Position numbers and translations under genes: made by a program. Below are positions 1 to 10,859 of a DNA stretch of 64,000 nucleotides, one piece after another (the first letter of the stretch is position 1; each line of letters starts with the position of its first letter). Where the stretch lies: assembly GCA_038373885.1 (NCBI GenBank), contig JAWZYV010006116.1, positions 878,001 through 942,000 of the forward strand. Direction: 5' to 3'. A model generated the notes under the pieces. It did no database searches. It was not told the DNA's origin and worked only from the letters and a program-made list of their open reading frames with translations. This DNA is from Cheiracanthium punctorium. Lineage: Eukaryota; Arthropoda; Arachnida; Araneae; Cheiracanthiidae.

Positions 1-1040
1 TAGTGCATGCAATCAAACACATTAAAAAAGATATGTAAATAAGTTTACATTAATTATATTGCAAGTTATGCCATAATACAAGAATAAAATGGACTTATAT
101 CATTATGCATTGAAATAATGAAACTAGGTTTCTTATGAGAAAATATACAGTATGTTTCTGATAGATATCCCATTTTACACCACCTTACCTATATCACCTA
201 CTGTAGGGATTTTTTTTAAAACTTTTTTACAATATACATTATAATTTTTTGCATATTATTATCAAGAAGCCTTTTCAATACAATATTGATGTTTATTTGC
301 GTAAAAGAATAAAAAATAATATCCTATTTATATTTATGCATGTTCCTCCTTTTGTATAATAATCAAGCTTAATATGCTTATTAGTAATAGGATATACAGA
401 CATGAAAGTAGATAGCTAAATTTTTAAATCGTTCAAAGATATCAAAAAAATTAAAGTAACAATTACACTAGGAATTCATCTGAGCAAAAATATAAGTAAG
501 CATAATTTACAAGAAAATTAAAAAAGTTGAAAAGTTGTTACCCAATATACTTTACAAAGAAAGGCAATAGTTAAGTAAATATTTAACTTACCATATTTTT
601 CCTTACTTTTGGGAACTTCAGCATTATAAGACAACCAAACAGATTAAAACATTGTTAATGAACTTAATTATGTCATTTAACAAATATTTTAACCTAGCTG
701 GTCTAAAGCAAAAATATTTATTCTAATCTTTTCAGAAATAATCACACCCTGGCATCACATCTCACTAGTATCCGTGCAAATAAAGCTTTTCAACGTATTT
801 TTCAGTGAAAACACACGAAGCGCCGAAGTCTTTTTTTTTCTTTCTTTTTTCCCCAACAGGCTGTGGGTACGCACTAGTATAATAGGGGAGTTTTGAAAGG
901 CACTCGCCCCGACGAATCACTCCGCCCCGTATTGGCGGGAATTTAGTTTTGAACAACCCTTCCCCTTTCGCCAACGGAGCAAACAATATATGCCTTTCCC
1001 ACGCTTTTCTGTTGACCCTCAGGCTGTGTGCATTTTTTAA
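1..1040. other. No gene recognised
   Basis: AT-rich DNA. A modestly GC-richer patch at about 815-1015 has an open frame on the minus strand, but its translation shows no domain and no homology I recognise, so I do not call it a gene. Confidence 0.5.
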
Positions 1041-1395
1041 GATACTGGCATCTGAATTAAGATGGGGCGAAATAAGCTAAAATATTTGGATTTCGGATTC
1101 AATTTTGGAACAGTACGGAAAACTTGCATAATGGGATACTTAGAAGGTTAGAATTCGCAAACATCTCCAACAATATTATTCAATATTTAGCCCTCCCCCC
1201 CCCCCAATTTGAGACACCGAAAAACAGAAATAAGAGGGGGGGGGATCAAATTTTATGAAAAAATATCTTTGGAAAAAAATGTGAATTTTTATACTGGCAT
1301 ACCACGAAAATGTTACATAATAGGTCAGTTAGAGCCTACCAAAAATAAATAAATTTCTCTCAATATTTTACCTCGCCACTCTGACCTGTAAAAAT
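1041..1395. repeat. Diverged direct repeat, two copies
   Basis: The stretches at about 1041-1215 and 1290-1395 begin with the same words (atactggcat) and keep the same order of motifs: a 'cataatggg/cataatagg' word, a 'caatattt' word, a C-rich or C-poor tract, and 'aatttgaga'. The copies are strongly diverged. The family is not recognised. 1400-2010 holds nothing I can name. Confidence 0.35.
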
Positions 1396-2014
1396 TTGAG
1401 AAAAGTGAAAATTTCGAATTTTCTAAAAAGCTGTAGTAAGAAAGTTATTTTTCGAAATTACCATCGATATTATTTGATTGATTAAATAGTACTTAAAATA
1501 ATAAGAACGCATAATTATTAAGCAATTTAATCTATTTTTTTTACCAAATTAGTACTAATATGTTGTTTTTAAATACACGCAGATATAAAACAGATTAAAA
1601 CAAAAGTCTACAGATGCTTAACCTGTTCGCTTTTATAATTAAAAAGACGCAATGGAGAAGACTCTCCTTCTGTGACCAGTATTGCTTCATAGACCAGGTC
1701 TTTCAATGTCCAGTCGAGCATTGAAAGAAATTCCAGTTCTGGGAAGCTTAGTCACAGAGACAGTGTCATATTACTGGCAGGGCAAACGGGGCAACTGCAC
1801 AGAGCCCCAAGATTTTAGGGGCCCAAAAATGTTATATGTTACACTTTTTATAATTTCACAATAAGATAACAAAGGAAAAAAGCGTCAAAAGTTTGTATTG
1901 TTTTTCATTTATAAACTCTGAACAATGAAAGTAATTCAAATTTACATTATAAATTAATTTAAACTTCTTTTCAATTCGTCAAAAGGCTTTGTCGATATAT
2001 AGCATAGCTGACAA

Positions 2015-2200
2015 CATGGGCGCCGGCAGAATATTTCCTAGGGGGGAGGGTGCAAAGACTACTCAAGGGGGGGCAAAGACTACTTTAAACGTATGGTTAC
2101 CATGTTGGAAAGAGCAAAAAAGCAAGGGAAATCACTGCATACAAAAATCTAGGGGGGAGGGGATTGCTCCCCCCCTTGCCCTATGATGCCGGCGCCCATG
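2015..2200. mobile_element. Short MITE-like element with 14-bp inverted ends
   Basis: The 14-mer catgggcgccggca at 2015-2028 recurs inverted at 2187-2200. The flanking words just outside (gctgacaaca, gctgccaaca) look like an imperfect target duplication. The interior is G/C-run rich and has no coding capacity. Confidence 0.45.
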
Positions 2201-2412
2201 GCTGCCAACATTTGTAGAATCTGATTAACTACCATTTCGTAAACAGTATTTTTAAAGTTTGAAAGTAACAAAATTTTTGTAATTAAATCTCTTGGTTAAC
2301 TGTTATTAAAAAAAATATTTTTTTTTTAAATGTGGTTTATTATATCCCGTACATTTTGGCAACTATGATATAGCAGTTGCAGTTAGACGTAACGTTTCAC
2401 TGACGTTATCTA

Positions 2413-2913
2413 TTGGGTTGGCAACAAAATAATTGCGTTTTCTTGTATAAAATTCAAGCAAATAAGTTTTCAACAAGTTTTTAATTACAGGTAAGCTGTG
2501 CCTGAACATACGATTGATATTTGTTACATTTTAAAGTAAGAATTTCACTGGCAGTATTTTTTTTTCGTCCATAAAAGATGGCCACCCTCCCCCTTTTTTC
2601 GCTTCTATCCTCCTTAGAGGACAATATTAAAAATGTCCTGAAATTAATTTTTAGGTATACGTGACTGCTGTATTTTACAGAAAGAATTTCACGGATATCT
2701 CTATTTTTATTTGAGATCACGCGGGATATGTGAAAAGAACTTTTTGGCCCCTTACTCCCCCTAAGATTACGAATTTTGGAAAATGCTCTCTGATCTAGCA
2801 CCTATGTTGAAGAACTCACGTACGTGCCAAATTTCGCATAATTAACTTCAGTAGTTTTGGCTAGGCGAAATATTGATATACCGAAAAACGCAATTACTTT
2901 GTTGCCAACCCAA
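2413..2913. mobile_element. Non-autonomous mariner element (MITE), 501 bp
   Basis: The left end starts ttgggttggcaacaaa and the right end is its reverse complement; 28 of the first 29 bases match. Both ends are flanked by TA (2411-2412 and 2914-2915), the mariner target duplication. The end sequence resembles that of mellifera/irritans-type mariners (established family knowledge, from memory). The ~440 bp interior carries no transposase motif, so the element would depend on a transposase encoded elsewhere. Confidence 0.85.
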
Positions 2914-3192
2914 TATTTCATTGATATCATATATATTCGTGCATCATATTTATATTCGTTTATTTCACTTTACTTAAAATAAAATTTCTCGTTTTTGGAG
3001 AGAGGGGGAAGATATTTAAAATTTTTCAGAATAAACCAATCGTATTTGGTTTTTTAGAAGGGGGAAAGTTATCGCGTGGGGCCCAATATTTTTCCTTTGC
3101 CCAGGACCCACAGATGCCTTGATCGTAATCTGCGCAGAGAGAGACTTTAATTTGTGTTAAATTCCCACAAGAATATCGAATAAATACATTAA

Positions 3193-3531
3193 CCCTTTAA
3201 CGCGCAGTGTTCCCTCTCTGAGAACTCTAAACTCTGACGTTTTGACTGTTGCCAGTCACGAAGAATAGATTTGATTTCTATAAAAATAGTTGCGGGTGAC
3301 ATAGCTCCACGAGAATCCTTTACTTTTTAGCACGTCATTTTCCATAAAAAATTGTCACGATTATTTTTAACAGCTCTGTGCCGGCACAGCCAGCTGTCGT
3401 CAAAAAGGGGTCTCTAGATCTGTGGCACGCGATGAACGTTTCGATCGTCCGCCATCTTTCTGGTAGATAAGTCGAGCGATGTCAACGGCTGCCCTTTTTT
3501 CAGCATTGGGAAAGAGTTGCGCCTCAAAGGG
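3193..3531. mobile_element. piggyBac-like MITE, 339 bp
   Basis: The element is bounded by TTAA at 3189-3192 and 3532-3535. Ends begin CCCTTT in inverted orientation, and 12 of the first 15 bases match (ccctttaacgcgcag against ccctttgaggcgcaa). TTAA targets with CCC tips are the hallmark of the piggyBac superfamily. No coding sequence is present inside. Confidence 0.7.
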
Positions 3532-3740
3532 TTAAATGAAGCCCCCTTCCAAAAAAAAAAAAAAAAAAAAAAAAGAGCTTTTGTTGATGTAGAAGCATTG
3601 TCATGTATCTGCATTAACTAAGATGTTTGTTTTGCTCGTGAGTTATGACAGGTCTGCCACAGGTTTATCTGTCTAGCGAGGCTTCCTGGAGCGAATGAAA
3701 TGCTCTAAGATAAAATTTAATATGGAAGTTTTAATTCGAC

Positions 3741-3923
3741 GTGCCGTTCGGGTTGTGTAGTGACTAAAGAACCATTCTACCATATCACGGGTCCGGGTTC
3801 AATTAACGCTGGTCCACTTAATAGTTGCCTCCGTAATAAAGTGTCCAAGAATTCCTGCCTAGTGGTTCCAATGCTTATACGGCAAGTGGCCGCCATTTGA
3901 AAAAAAAAAAAAAAAAAAAAAAT
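3741..3923 (+). mobile_element. tRNA-derived SINE with poly-A tail
   Basis: A tRNA-like head has an A-box-like word near gtgtagtgact (about 3756-3766) and a B-box-like gggttcaattaac at about 3798-3810. A short body follows, then an A22 tail. The 13-mer gttttaattcgac before the element (3728-3740) is repeated with two changes after the tail (3924-3936), as expected of a target-site duplication made by LINE machinery. Confidence 0.65.
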
Positions 3924-4245
3924 GTTTTAACCCGACAGTTTATGCTAACCATATCATCTGTGCTGTTTCAGATAGTCAGTATACATTAGCTGGACATTTT
4001 TTTTTCAATTATTGGTCAGTAATCTCAGCAATAACAAAAATATGCAGTACATTTACATTTTGGCTATGAGAAATTTTCTTGAAGAATGATAATGAATGTT
4101 AAAAGTCTTGAAAACTATTTAACTAATTTCAGCAAAAGTTGCTATGTATTCAAAAATGCACCTCTTTTAATAATCGTCGTCTCGTTAATAAGAGTAATCG
4201 TCAGTTCGAGGCCGTGGGCGGTTGCCCACGTCGTTCGCGTCTCTC

Positions 4246-4286
4246 CCCCGCAAGTATTGCACATGGTCGCAAGTATTGCACATGGT
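4246..4286. repeat. Short tandem repeat, two copies of ~19 bp
   Basis: The word gcaagtattgcacatggt occurs twice back to back. 4300-5340 has A/C/G runs but nothing nameable. Confidence 0.7.
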
Positions 4287-5349
4287 GACGTGACGTTTTG
4301 AATTTCAAAAAAAAAAAAATTGTTTTCCGCACCACTCTAGTCCACAGCCTCTGAATTCATTAATCGCCAAATCTGGCAGGTACGATTGTCGGAGCGATAC
4401 ATGGCAAAAACCACTCTTCCCTCTCCCCCCCCCAATAGCCTTCTCTGTGTTAAGGGAAGGGGGGGAGGCAAGGGAAAAGTGACACATCTGCACGTGCCTG
4501 GCTGTGCCCTTGAGCATGAACTCTGACCCGCAAAACAGAACGACCAATGTTGCGTCGAAAAACAGGCTATCGTTTCGGTAGGGACATTATACAGAATTAA
4601 ACTGTATGAGAAAATATTATTTTGAAGACTCAATAGTGTCTGTACAATTATAGAATATTTCGCTGAAATAACAAACTGTTTTCAAATCTAACACAATGTT
4701 ACAAAAGAAACACCATAAAAAAATTAATGAACAGTCACGAAGTGATATTTTCATTTACATTTTATAAAAAATTGTTAAGGGACCTTCCAGTAGGGTGCGG
4801 CAATTTATAGGCATAGATTACATTTTAAATCCCCCAATACACAACGTGAAATGTGTACTATTCCATAAGTTTCTTATTTTCGTTTTCTTTTTAAGGCATT
4901 CAGATTAAATTAAAGCTCATGTATGAGCACTAATGCTACCCAGCTTAAATTATTCAACGCTCCGTTTGAACCGAAAATCAGAGCATGTCACACAAAAAAA
5001 ATTAAACCAGTGCCTATTTTCAATGATCAGAGCGATCCTGTTAAACCCGGGTTCAGATGTGGAATAAAATTGGACAAAGCGCAATATGGCGGATCCTAGG
5101 AAGGTGTTTGGGAACTTGACACCCAGCCCCCCCCCCTCAATCCTTCTTTTCACTGTGCATTTTGTTTTAATCAAATGAGCTTTTTCATTAAACTGGCTCC
5201 TCCCATTAAATTATTTTGTTTTAATGTGATATTTTTCTTTATTGTACACTTCATTTCAGCCAAATTAGCAAGTTTCTTTTTTTGTGACTCGAAGACCAAT
5301 TTTCTGATTTGATTTCATATGATTTTGTAGTTATGGCAAAGCTACGCGA

Positions 5350-5578
5350 AGGCTATCTGCTTAAATGGGGATGCCTTAAGCGGAGAAACTTTTAGAAGGT
5401 TCAAACGCGTATTTACGTTACACCTGGAGAAAATCGCCCTAAACTCCAGACCATTAAATCGACAGCCTCGCGGTATACCAGTAACCTTGACCTTCACTCT
5501 TCGGCCACCTACCATGTTGGGTGTTTTATCCACTCGGACATGGTTGGCAACCAATTTTTCTGTATCCGCCAAAGGAGG
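5350..5578 (-). mobile_element. tRNA-derived SINE copy (main family of this window)
   Basis: Read on the minus strand, it starts with an A-box-like gagtggataaaacac word and a decayed B-box region. It continues into the tail shared with the copies at 5850, 10605 and 22808: 'gattttctcc ... gcgtaaatacg'. It is the most diverged of the readable copies. The minus-strand frame through it is a chance open frame. Confidence 0.55.
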
Positions 5579-5849
5579 GTTGGGGTAAAATAAGTAAATT
5601 AAGCTTTAAAAAAAAGCTATAAATTTCAAACTATAAAACAATTAATAAACAATAAAATTGGGATTGAACATTAGTTATAGTAATTATTTATTCCCTAATT
5701 TTATAAAAATCAATCATATTTCTTTCATTTTATGAATATTAGATAATATTTTGAATTTATAAAAATTTTATAAAATTCCCCCAAATTCTGTTCTAGAATT
5801 GGGGATACAACGGTGATTTATCCTCAATTATATGTTCAAAAATCTGTTT

Positions 5850-5996
5850 ACGTTGTCTAACGCACATTCACATTACATTTGGAGAAAATCCTCCAAAATC
5901 CAAACTGTAGATTGACAGATACGCGGTAGACCAGAACCTTGGACCTTCACATTTCAACCATGTTCAGTGCCTTATCCTCTCGGCCATGGTGGGATA
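5850..5996 (-). mobile_element. tRNA-derived SINE copy, 3'-truncated
   Basis: On the minus strand it opens ccaccatggccgag, then a 'tgaaggtccaaggttctggtc' type word (B-box region), then 'gattttctcc'. It has the same order as the copy at 10605-10842 and ends before the family tail. Confidence 0.55.
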
Positions 5997-6039
5997 AATA
6001 GTAAGCATCGAAACATAAATTAAAAAGTATTACTATAAC

Positions 6040-6312
6040 AATATATATGTGCTGCTTGCTGGTTTTATACCGTTAAGTTTAGAAATTACACTTCTGGGCC
6101 GATATCGGTTATGCGGTACATCGCCGAAATCGCATGTTAACCCTAAAAGACTTGCCGCAATCGGACCGTTGCATGCCCGAAATCACCTTTCTTTTGCCTA
6201 CGCCAACGCATTTTGCCGACACAGAACCGACACCGCTCCAGTTACCATCATGCCAATGCCGATGTCGGCCCATCCCTTACCCGATACGGCTGTGTTTGCT
6301 GGGTATGAAGGT
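6040..6312. repeat. GC-richer block of CGATATCGG-like words
   Basis: This block stands out from the AT-rich surroundings. It holds many variants of ccgatatcgg/cgccgaaatcg/ccgatgtcgg and ends gtgtttgctgggtatgaagg. Overlapping open frames exist in two phases, but the periodic words argue for a repeat rather than a protein. The family is not identified. Confidence 0.4.
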
Positions 6313-6599
6313 TAGAATGAGACAGTTTGGATACATTTCTCACTGTTTCTTTTATGTTTATAGGGCTAGGCTAACTATTAAACTCACTTGGAAAAAGGAA
6401 ATATGTAGAATTTTGCCCCTACCCCAATCTCAGGGAGTTCCTGTAAAAGAGAGGCGACTGGACACTGAACTCTCTCGAACTTGACTAAAATATTTTTGCT
6501 TCGCTTACTTGATCATTAGCTTGGCAAACTTTTTGGTGGAATATCGGTTCAGAGGAAAATTTTTTGATTATACTCCCCCAAAATGATTATCTCGATTAT

Positions 6600-6671
6600 C
6601 TCCACGGCACCCCTGACATACGCTCATGGCACCCTAGGGTGCCACCGCACACAGTTTGGGAACCTCTGATA
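6600..6671 (-). mobile_element. Solo hAT-like terminus
   Basis: On the minus strand the sequence begins cagaggttcccaaactgtg, a typical hAT-type tip, followed by a 'gcaccctagggtgcc' palindrome. No partner end was found nearby, so this is a fragment. Confidence 0.35.
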
Positions 6672-7002
6672 TAAAGCACGATGTCCAATTCCCGTAGTGA
6701 TCGAAAACATCGATTTCTTTTAATGTTTAATTTACTGTCACAGAGTTGCCAGTGTCCTAAAAATTTAAGAAAGTCTTTAATTAGATTCATATTACCACAA
6801 TAAAACTATTTTCATTCGTGAAATAGAGTGTATTTAGATTAAATAATGATTAATATCATTGATGAGCATGTCAAACGCATGTGTACGGTGGAAACAAAAT
6901 GACGGCAGGTTTGATCGTTCACATGATTATTTAAAAAGTTCGATTTATAAGGAGTAGTAAAACTTCACTAACTTGATAAACTGACATTCGATGTTTGTAA
7001 GT

Positions 7003-7034
7003 ATTTTATTTTATTTTATTTTATTTTATTTTAT
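7003..7034. repeat. (TTTTA)n microsatellite
   Basis: About six units of ttttatt-type pentamers. The next ~350 bp are AT-rich and have no other feature. Confidence 0.85.
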
Positions 7035-7382
7035 TAGGGATGTTTTAGTCTTGTTTTTTTTTCCCTCAGAAAAGGTACTAAAGAAAATTATTTGACGAAT
7101 TCATTGGGTAACGATTGAAAGAGAAATAATTTTTTAAATAAATTTGTGAACAAGATATAATATAATTTTTATTTAGAATTCATAGAGGTAAAAGCCATAA
7201 ATTTAAAAGTAATTTTAGAATTAAATGAAGACATTTTTTTAAATAAAGGGTATTAACAAACGTTACATATTTTGTAGGGTTTTTTAATTTAAAACTTGTA
7301 ATTTAGATGACCGTGTAAATTGCTTTTAAATAGCAATAAATTTGTTTCTGTTTATTTTTCATTCTCTTAATTTATATCTTAA

Positions 7383-8455
7383 CTAGCTGAAGTACCCGCT
7401 CTTCGCACGGGAATGAATGGACTTTTTGATATTAATATTTGTTGTGATTACTATTTATTGTAATAAAGAGATATAGCAAAATGGATATCGCGTTATATTG
7501 TGTTCAATAATCATGCATACTGAATTTCAAGGCAATCGTTTTTACGGTGCAGAAGGCGATGCGGCGTAGCACAATCTAGTGGCGAGTTTTAGCAAAACGG
7601 ATACGGCAAAAATATTCTTCGCATTCAGATATCGATGTATACGAATTTTCATGACGATCGGCTGAATAGTCTTGAAGTTCATGTGTTGACGCGACATCTA
7701 GTGTCAAGTTATAGGAAAATGGATCGTGCCAAACTCTTCCCCGTGTTCAAATATCTATGTATACCTATTTTCATAGCGATTATTCGCACAGTCAAGAAGT
7801 GATACACTGCAGGGCCATCTAGTGGTTAATTAAAGTAATGATTTGCTACAGCGCCGTCATGTGGCGAGTTATAGCAAAATGGATAACGCCAAAATATTCT
7901 CATTGTTCAAATAGCTATGTATACTGATTTTCATAGCCACCGTTTGAATGGTCAAAAATTTGGCCTGCTGCAGCGTCATCTAGTGGCGAGTTAAAATAAT
8001 AATGCATTGCAGTGCCATCTAGTGGTGAGTAACATCAAAAGTAACGCAGTTAGAATATATTCTTCGTTCTCAAATGTGTAAGTATAAAAAAATTTATGCC
8101 GATCAGTCGAACGGTATAGAAGTTGATGCGTTGCAGCGCTATTTAAAGGTAAGTTACAGCAAATGGATAGTGAAAAATATTCTCCGTGTTCTAATATTCG
8201 CGTGTACCAAATTTCATCAAAATTTGTTGGACGATATTCGCATAGCAAACGGCTAAACGGAATAGAATTCGACGTTCTGCTGCGCCACCTAGTGAAAAGT
8301 TAGAGGAAAACGGATAGCATAAAAACCTTCTCCATGATAAAAGACTTAGGTGAACCAAATGTCATGGTGATCGGTGAAACGGTGCTGGAGTTTTTCAACC
8401 TCCTACACACATACCAACATTCATTTTTATCTATAACCAGTCTTATTATACGTAT
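7383..8455 (+). repeat. 121-122 bp tandem array inside an interspersed repeat
   Basis: The stretch opens with a GC hairpin (cccgctcttcgcacggg) and ends near 8440 with 'attcatttttatctat', like the ends of the copies at 9490 and 10592. Between them lies a diverged array. Each unit reads roughly: ctagtggcgag - 'atagcaaaatggat' - 'gccaaaatattctc' - 'gttcaaatatctatgtata' - 'attttcatagcgat' - 'gcagcgccat'. Unit landmarks fall at 7569, 7691, 7812, 7973 and about 8133 (steps of 121-122), with short 39-bp extra steps at 7812-7851 and 7973-8012. No protein is encoded. Confidence 0.7.
7569..8295 (-). promoter_or_regulatory. Cluster of seven CTCF-core-like motifs
   Basis: Matched against the published CTCF core CCASYAGRKGGCRS on the minus strand: 8012-8025 14/14; 7812-7825, 7973-7986 and 8282-8295 13/14; 7569-7582 and 7691-7704 12/14; 7851-7864 about 11/14. 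They recur because they sit at the same place in each repeat unit. Binding is an inference; the word could simply be part of the repeat. Confidence 0.4.
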
Positions 8456-8754
8456 ATACCAGTCTCAAGTAAAATCCAGTTTCAAATCTAAGCCTCGCCA
8501 AAGTGCCAGCATACGCCATTTTGCAAGAGTTTTTTCAGGGAATCATTCGAAGCATTGACTTAGCAGCAATCAAAATGGGAAATGGTTCGACCACCAGGCA
8601 TTTATTTGAAAAGTGGAATCCCTTAATACAGCCGCATTTTTTAAATTATCAACTATAACATGTTTTATTCATCGTTACCTCGATGTACTAAATGCGAAGA
8701 TTTCAATTTTCCCCAAGATTTTGCGGATTTCCCCCAAGTTAAATCAATGTACTC

Positions 8755-10592
8755 AATTGGCGAGAATTCTGAAGCTACATCGCTTGAAATGCCCTAATAA
8801 CTGCATTATTTCTGCACGGATAGTTAAAATTTAATGCTGTATTCTAAGAAAACCTATACACTTGTTTTCAAAAATGCTATTCCCTTAAGCTCTCAGTAAA
8901 TTGAGCCAAAAAGCCTAAAACTGTGCAAACCGCTAGAACTCACACTCTAAAAATCGGCCTATCAGCCATTTTATTTTTCGCCCAACTAATAAAAATTGCA
9001 TATTAGTCTCGGATATTTTCGATCCTCATTGTTTTGCGTATAAAACATTTCATTCCTGCTCTCATTTCTTATGCGCACACGATATTATAATTAAAAAAAA
9101 TAACCTAAAAAAATAAACTAAAAAAATCATTATTATTCTTTTATTTTTACTTTAAGAATTTAAAACATTTTATTCGGCAAAATCGCCACACATGGCAACC
9201 AAGATGCTTATTTCACACACTTTTTTCACTACAGGGGTTAATATTACGTAAAGCTTTCTGCGTGAAGAACATAAAAAATTTCTTAAATTCCGGGAACGGA
9301 AATTAAGGGAACCCTTCAGGAGGAAAACGTTTTTAAGTGGAGTTTCAAAGTTTTAAAGTGGACTATCATTTATTCTATATTATTTTACATATCTGTGTAA
9401 AATCTCAGGCTGACAGGTCCATTTTTGTGGAATTGTATACTACCCAAATCAACAAATTGACAAACAGAATTTCATTTTTATTTATAAGATAACCTACGCT
9501 TGTTTTAAAAAATACCCTCTCATTAAATTGCGCCAAGCGCTAGAATCATAGAAAATCTGACACACTTTCAGATTTTTAAATACGCACTAAAGTGCTATAT
9601 ATAAAAAGAGTTATAATCCATGGGTCTTCCCTATTTTCGTTCCTTCTTTCATTAAGTTGGAAAGTGTATCATTACTCATGAGTGTGATTAAACAAAATTA
9701 AAATTGATATTTCTAACATCCTTTTTTCTGGATGTAATACATTAGATGCAGAAAAGCTGCTCTGAAAAATGCACAATTCCAACTGAATGAAAATTTCAAA
9801 AACTTATACGCAGGTGTATTCATAACCCAAATAGCAGACGATTAAATTACGATAAATAGCGCCAAGCGTTAGAATCCTCCTCAAAATCGCGAGAATGCTG
9901 AAGATAGATCGCTTGAAATCCCTTAATAACTGCATTATTTTCGCAGGGATCATTAAAATTTAACGCTGTATTCTAATAAAACCTTTGTACTTGTTTTAAA
10001 AAATCCGTTTCCTTAAGCTCTCAGTAAATTCGCCAAGCCGGAAACTGTGCAAACCGCTAGAACTCACTTTCTCGGCATTTGAGCCATTTTATTTTTTCGC
10101 CAAACTAAAAAATTTTAACATAGTAGCCTCGGAAATCTTCAATTCTTATTGTTTTGCGTATAAAACATTTCATTCCTGCTCCGATTTCCCATGCACACGA
10201 TATTATAATTAAAAAAAATATAACCTTACGAATATAAACTAACAAAAAAAAAATCATTATTATTCTTTTATTTTTACTTTGAGAATTTAAAACATCTTAT
10301 TCGGCAAAATCGCCACACATGGCAACCACGATCCTTATTTCACACTTTTTTCACTACAGGGGTTACAATTACGGAAAGCTTTTTGCGTGGAGAACATAAA
10401 AAATCTCTTAAATTCCGGGAACGGGTGGACTTTCAAAGTTTTAAAGTGGACTATCATTTATTCTATATTATTTTACATATCTGTGCAAAATTTCAGGCTG
10501 ATAGGTCCATTTTTGTGGATTTGTATACAACTCAAATCCACAAACAAACAAATAAACAAACAAACATACAGAATTTCATTTTTATTTATAAG
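8755..10592 (+). repeat. Two ~0.7 kb direct repeat copies with a shorter third
   Basis: 8755-9490 and 9890-10592 run in parallel from 'gcgagaatkctgaag' through 'tgcaaaccgctagaactcac', 'ttgttttgcgtataaaac', 'cggcaaaatcgccacac' and 'tttcactacaggggtta', to the shared end 'cagaatttcatttttattta'. A third, partial copy lies at about 9487-9885 (gcgccaagcgctagaatc words). No reverse transcriptase or transposase is visible. The shared end followed by 'taagat' and (caaa)n-like words suggests the 3' end of a non-LTR element or its derivative. Confidence 0.65.
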
Positions 10593-10604
10593 ATTGCTTA
10601 AAAG

Positions 10605-10842
10605 TGTGTGTGTGGGATTGCGACTGATTAGCTCCGTGTGGGCTCTAGGTCGAAGGGTGGGGTGCCCTCCGCAGCGGTCTTTCTAAGGGGTCCTAACCCG
10701 TATTTACGCTAAGTTTCGGAGAAAACCACGGAAAACTCCCAACGGTAAGGTCGACGGACGCGCGATGGGACCCGAACCCGGGACCTTCACACTTCGCCCA
10801 TCTACCATTTCCAGTGATATAACCACTGTGCCATGGGGAGGC
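10605..10842 (-). mobile_element. tRNA-derived SINE, best copy
   Basis: On the minus strand: gcctccccatggcacagtgg (A-box-like), 'gggttcgggtccc' (B-box), then a body with 'gttttctccgaaacttagcg', 'gggttaggacccc' and 'gagggcaccccaccc', ending in cacac. It directly abuts the 3' end of the repeat copy ending at 10592. Other copies of the family lie at 5350, 5850, 16517 and 22808. Confidence 0.7.
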
Positions 10843-10859
10843 TAATTGTTTAAAAGAAA

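Noticed and set aside
1682..2186. Short plus-strand open frames
   Set aside because: No codon bias, no domain, and one spans the G/C-run MITE at 2015-2200.
6049..6484. Two overlapping open frames in a GC-richer block
   Set aside because: Both frames are open because of periodic CG-rich words; the block looks like a repeat, not a protein gene.
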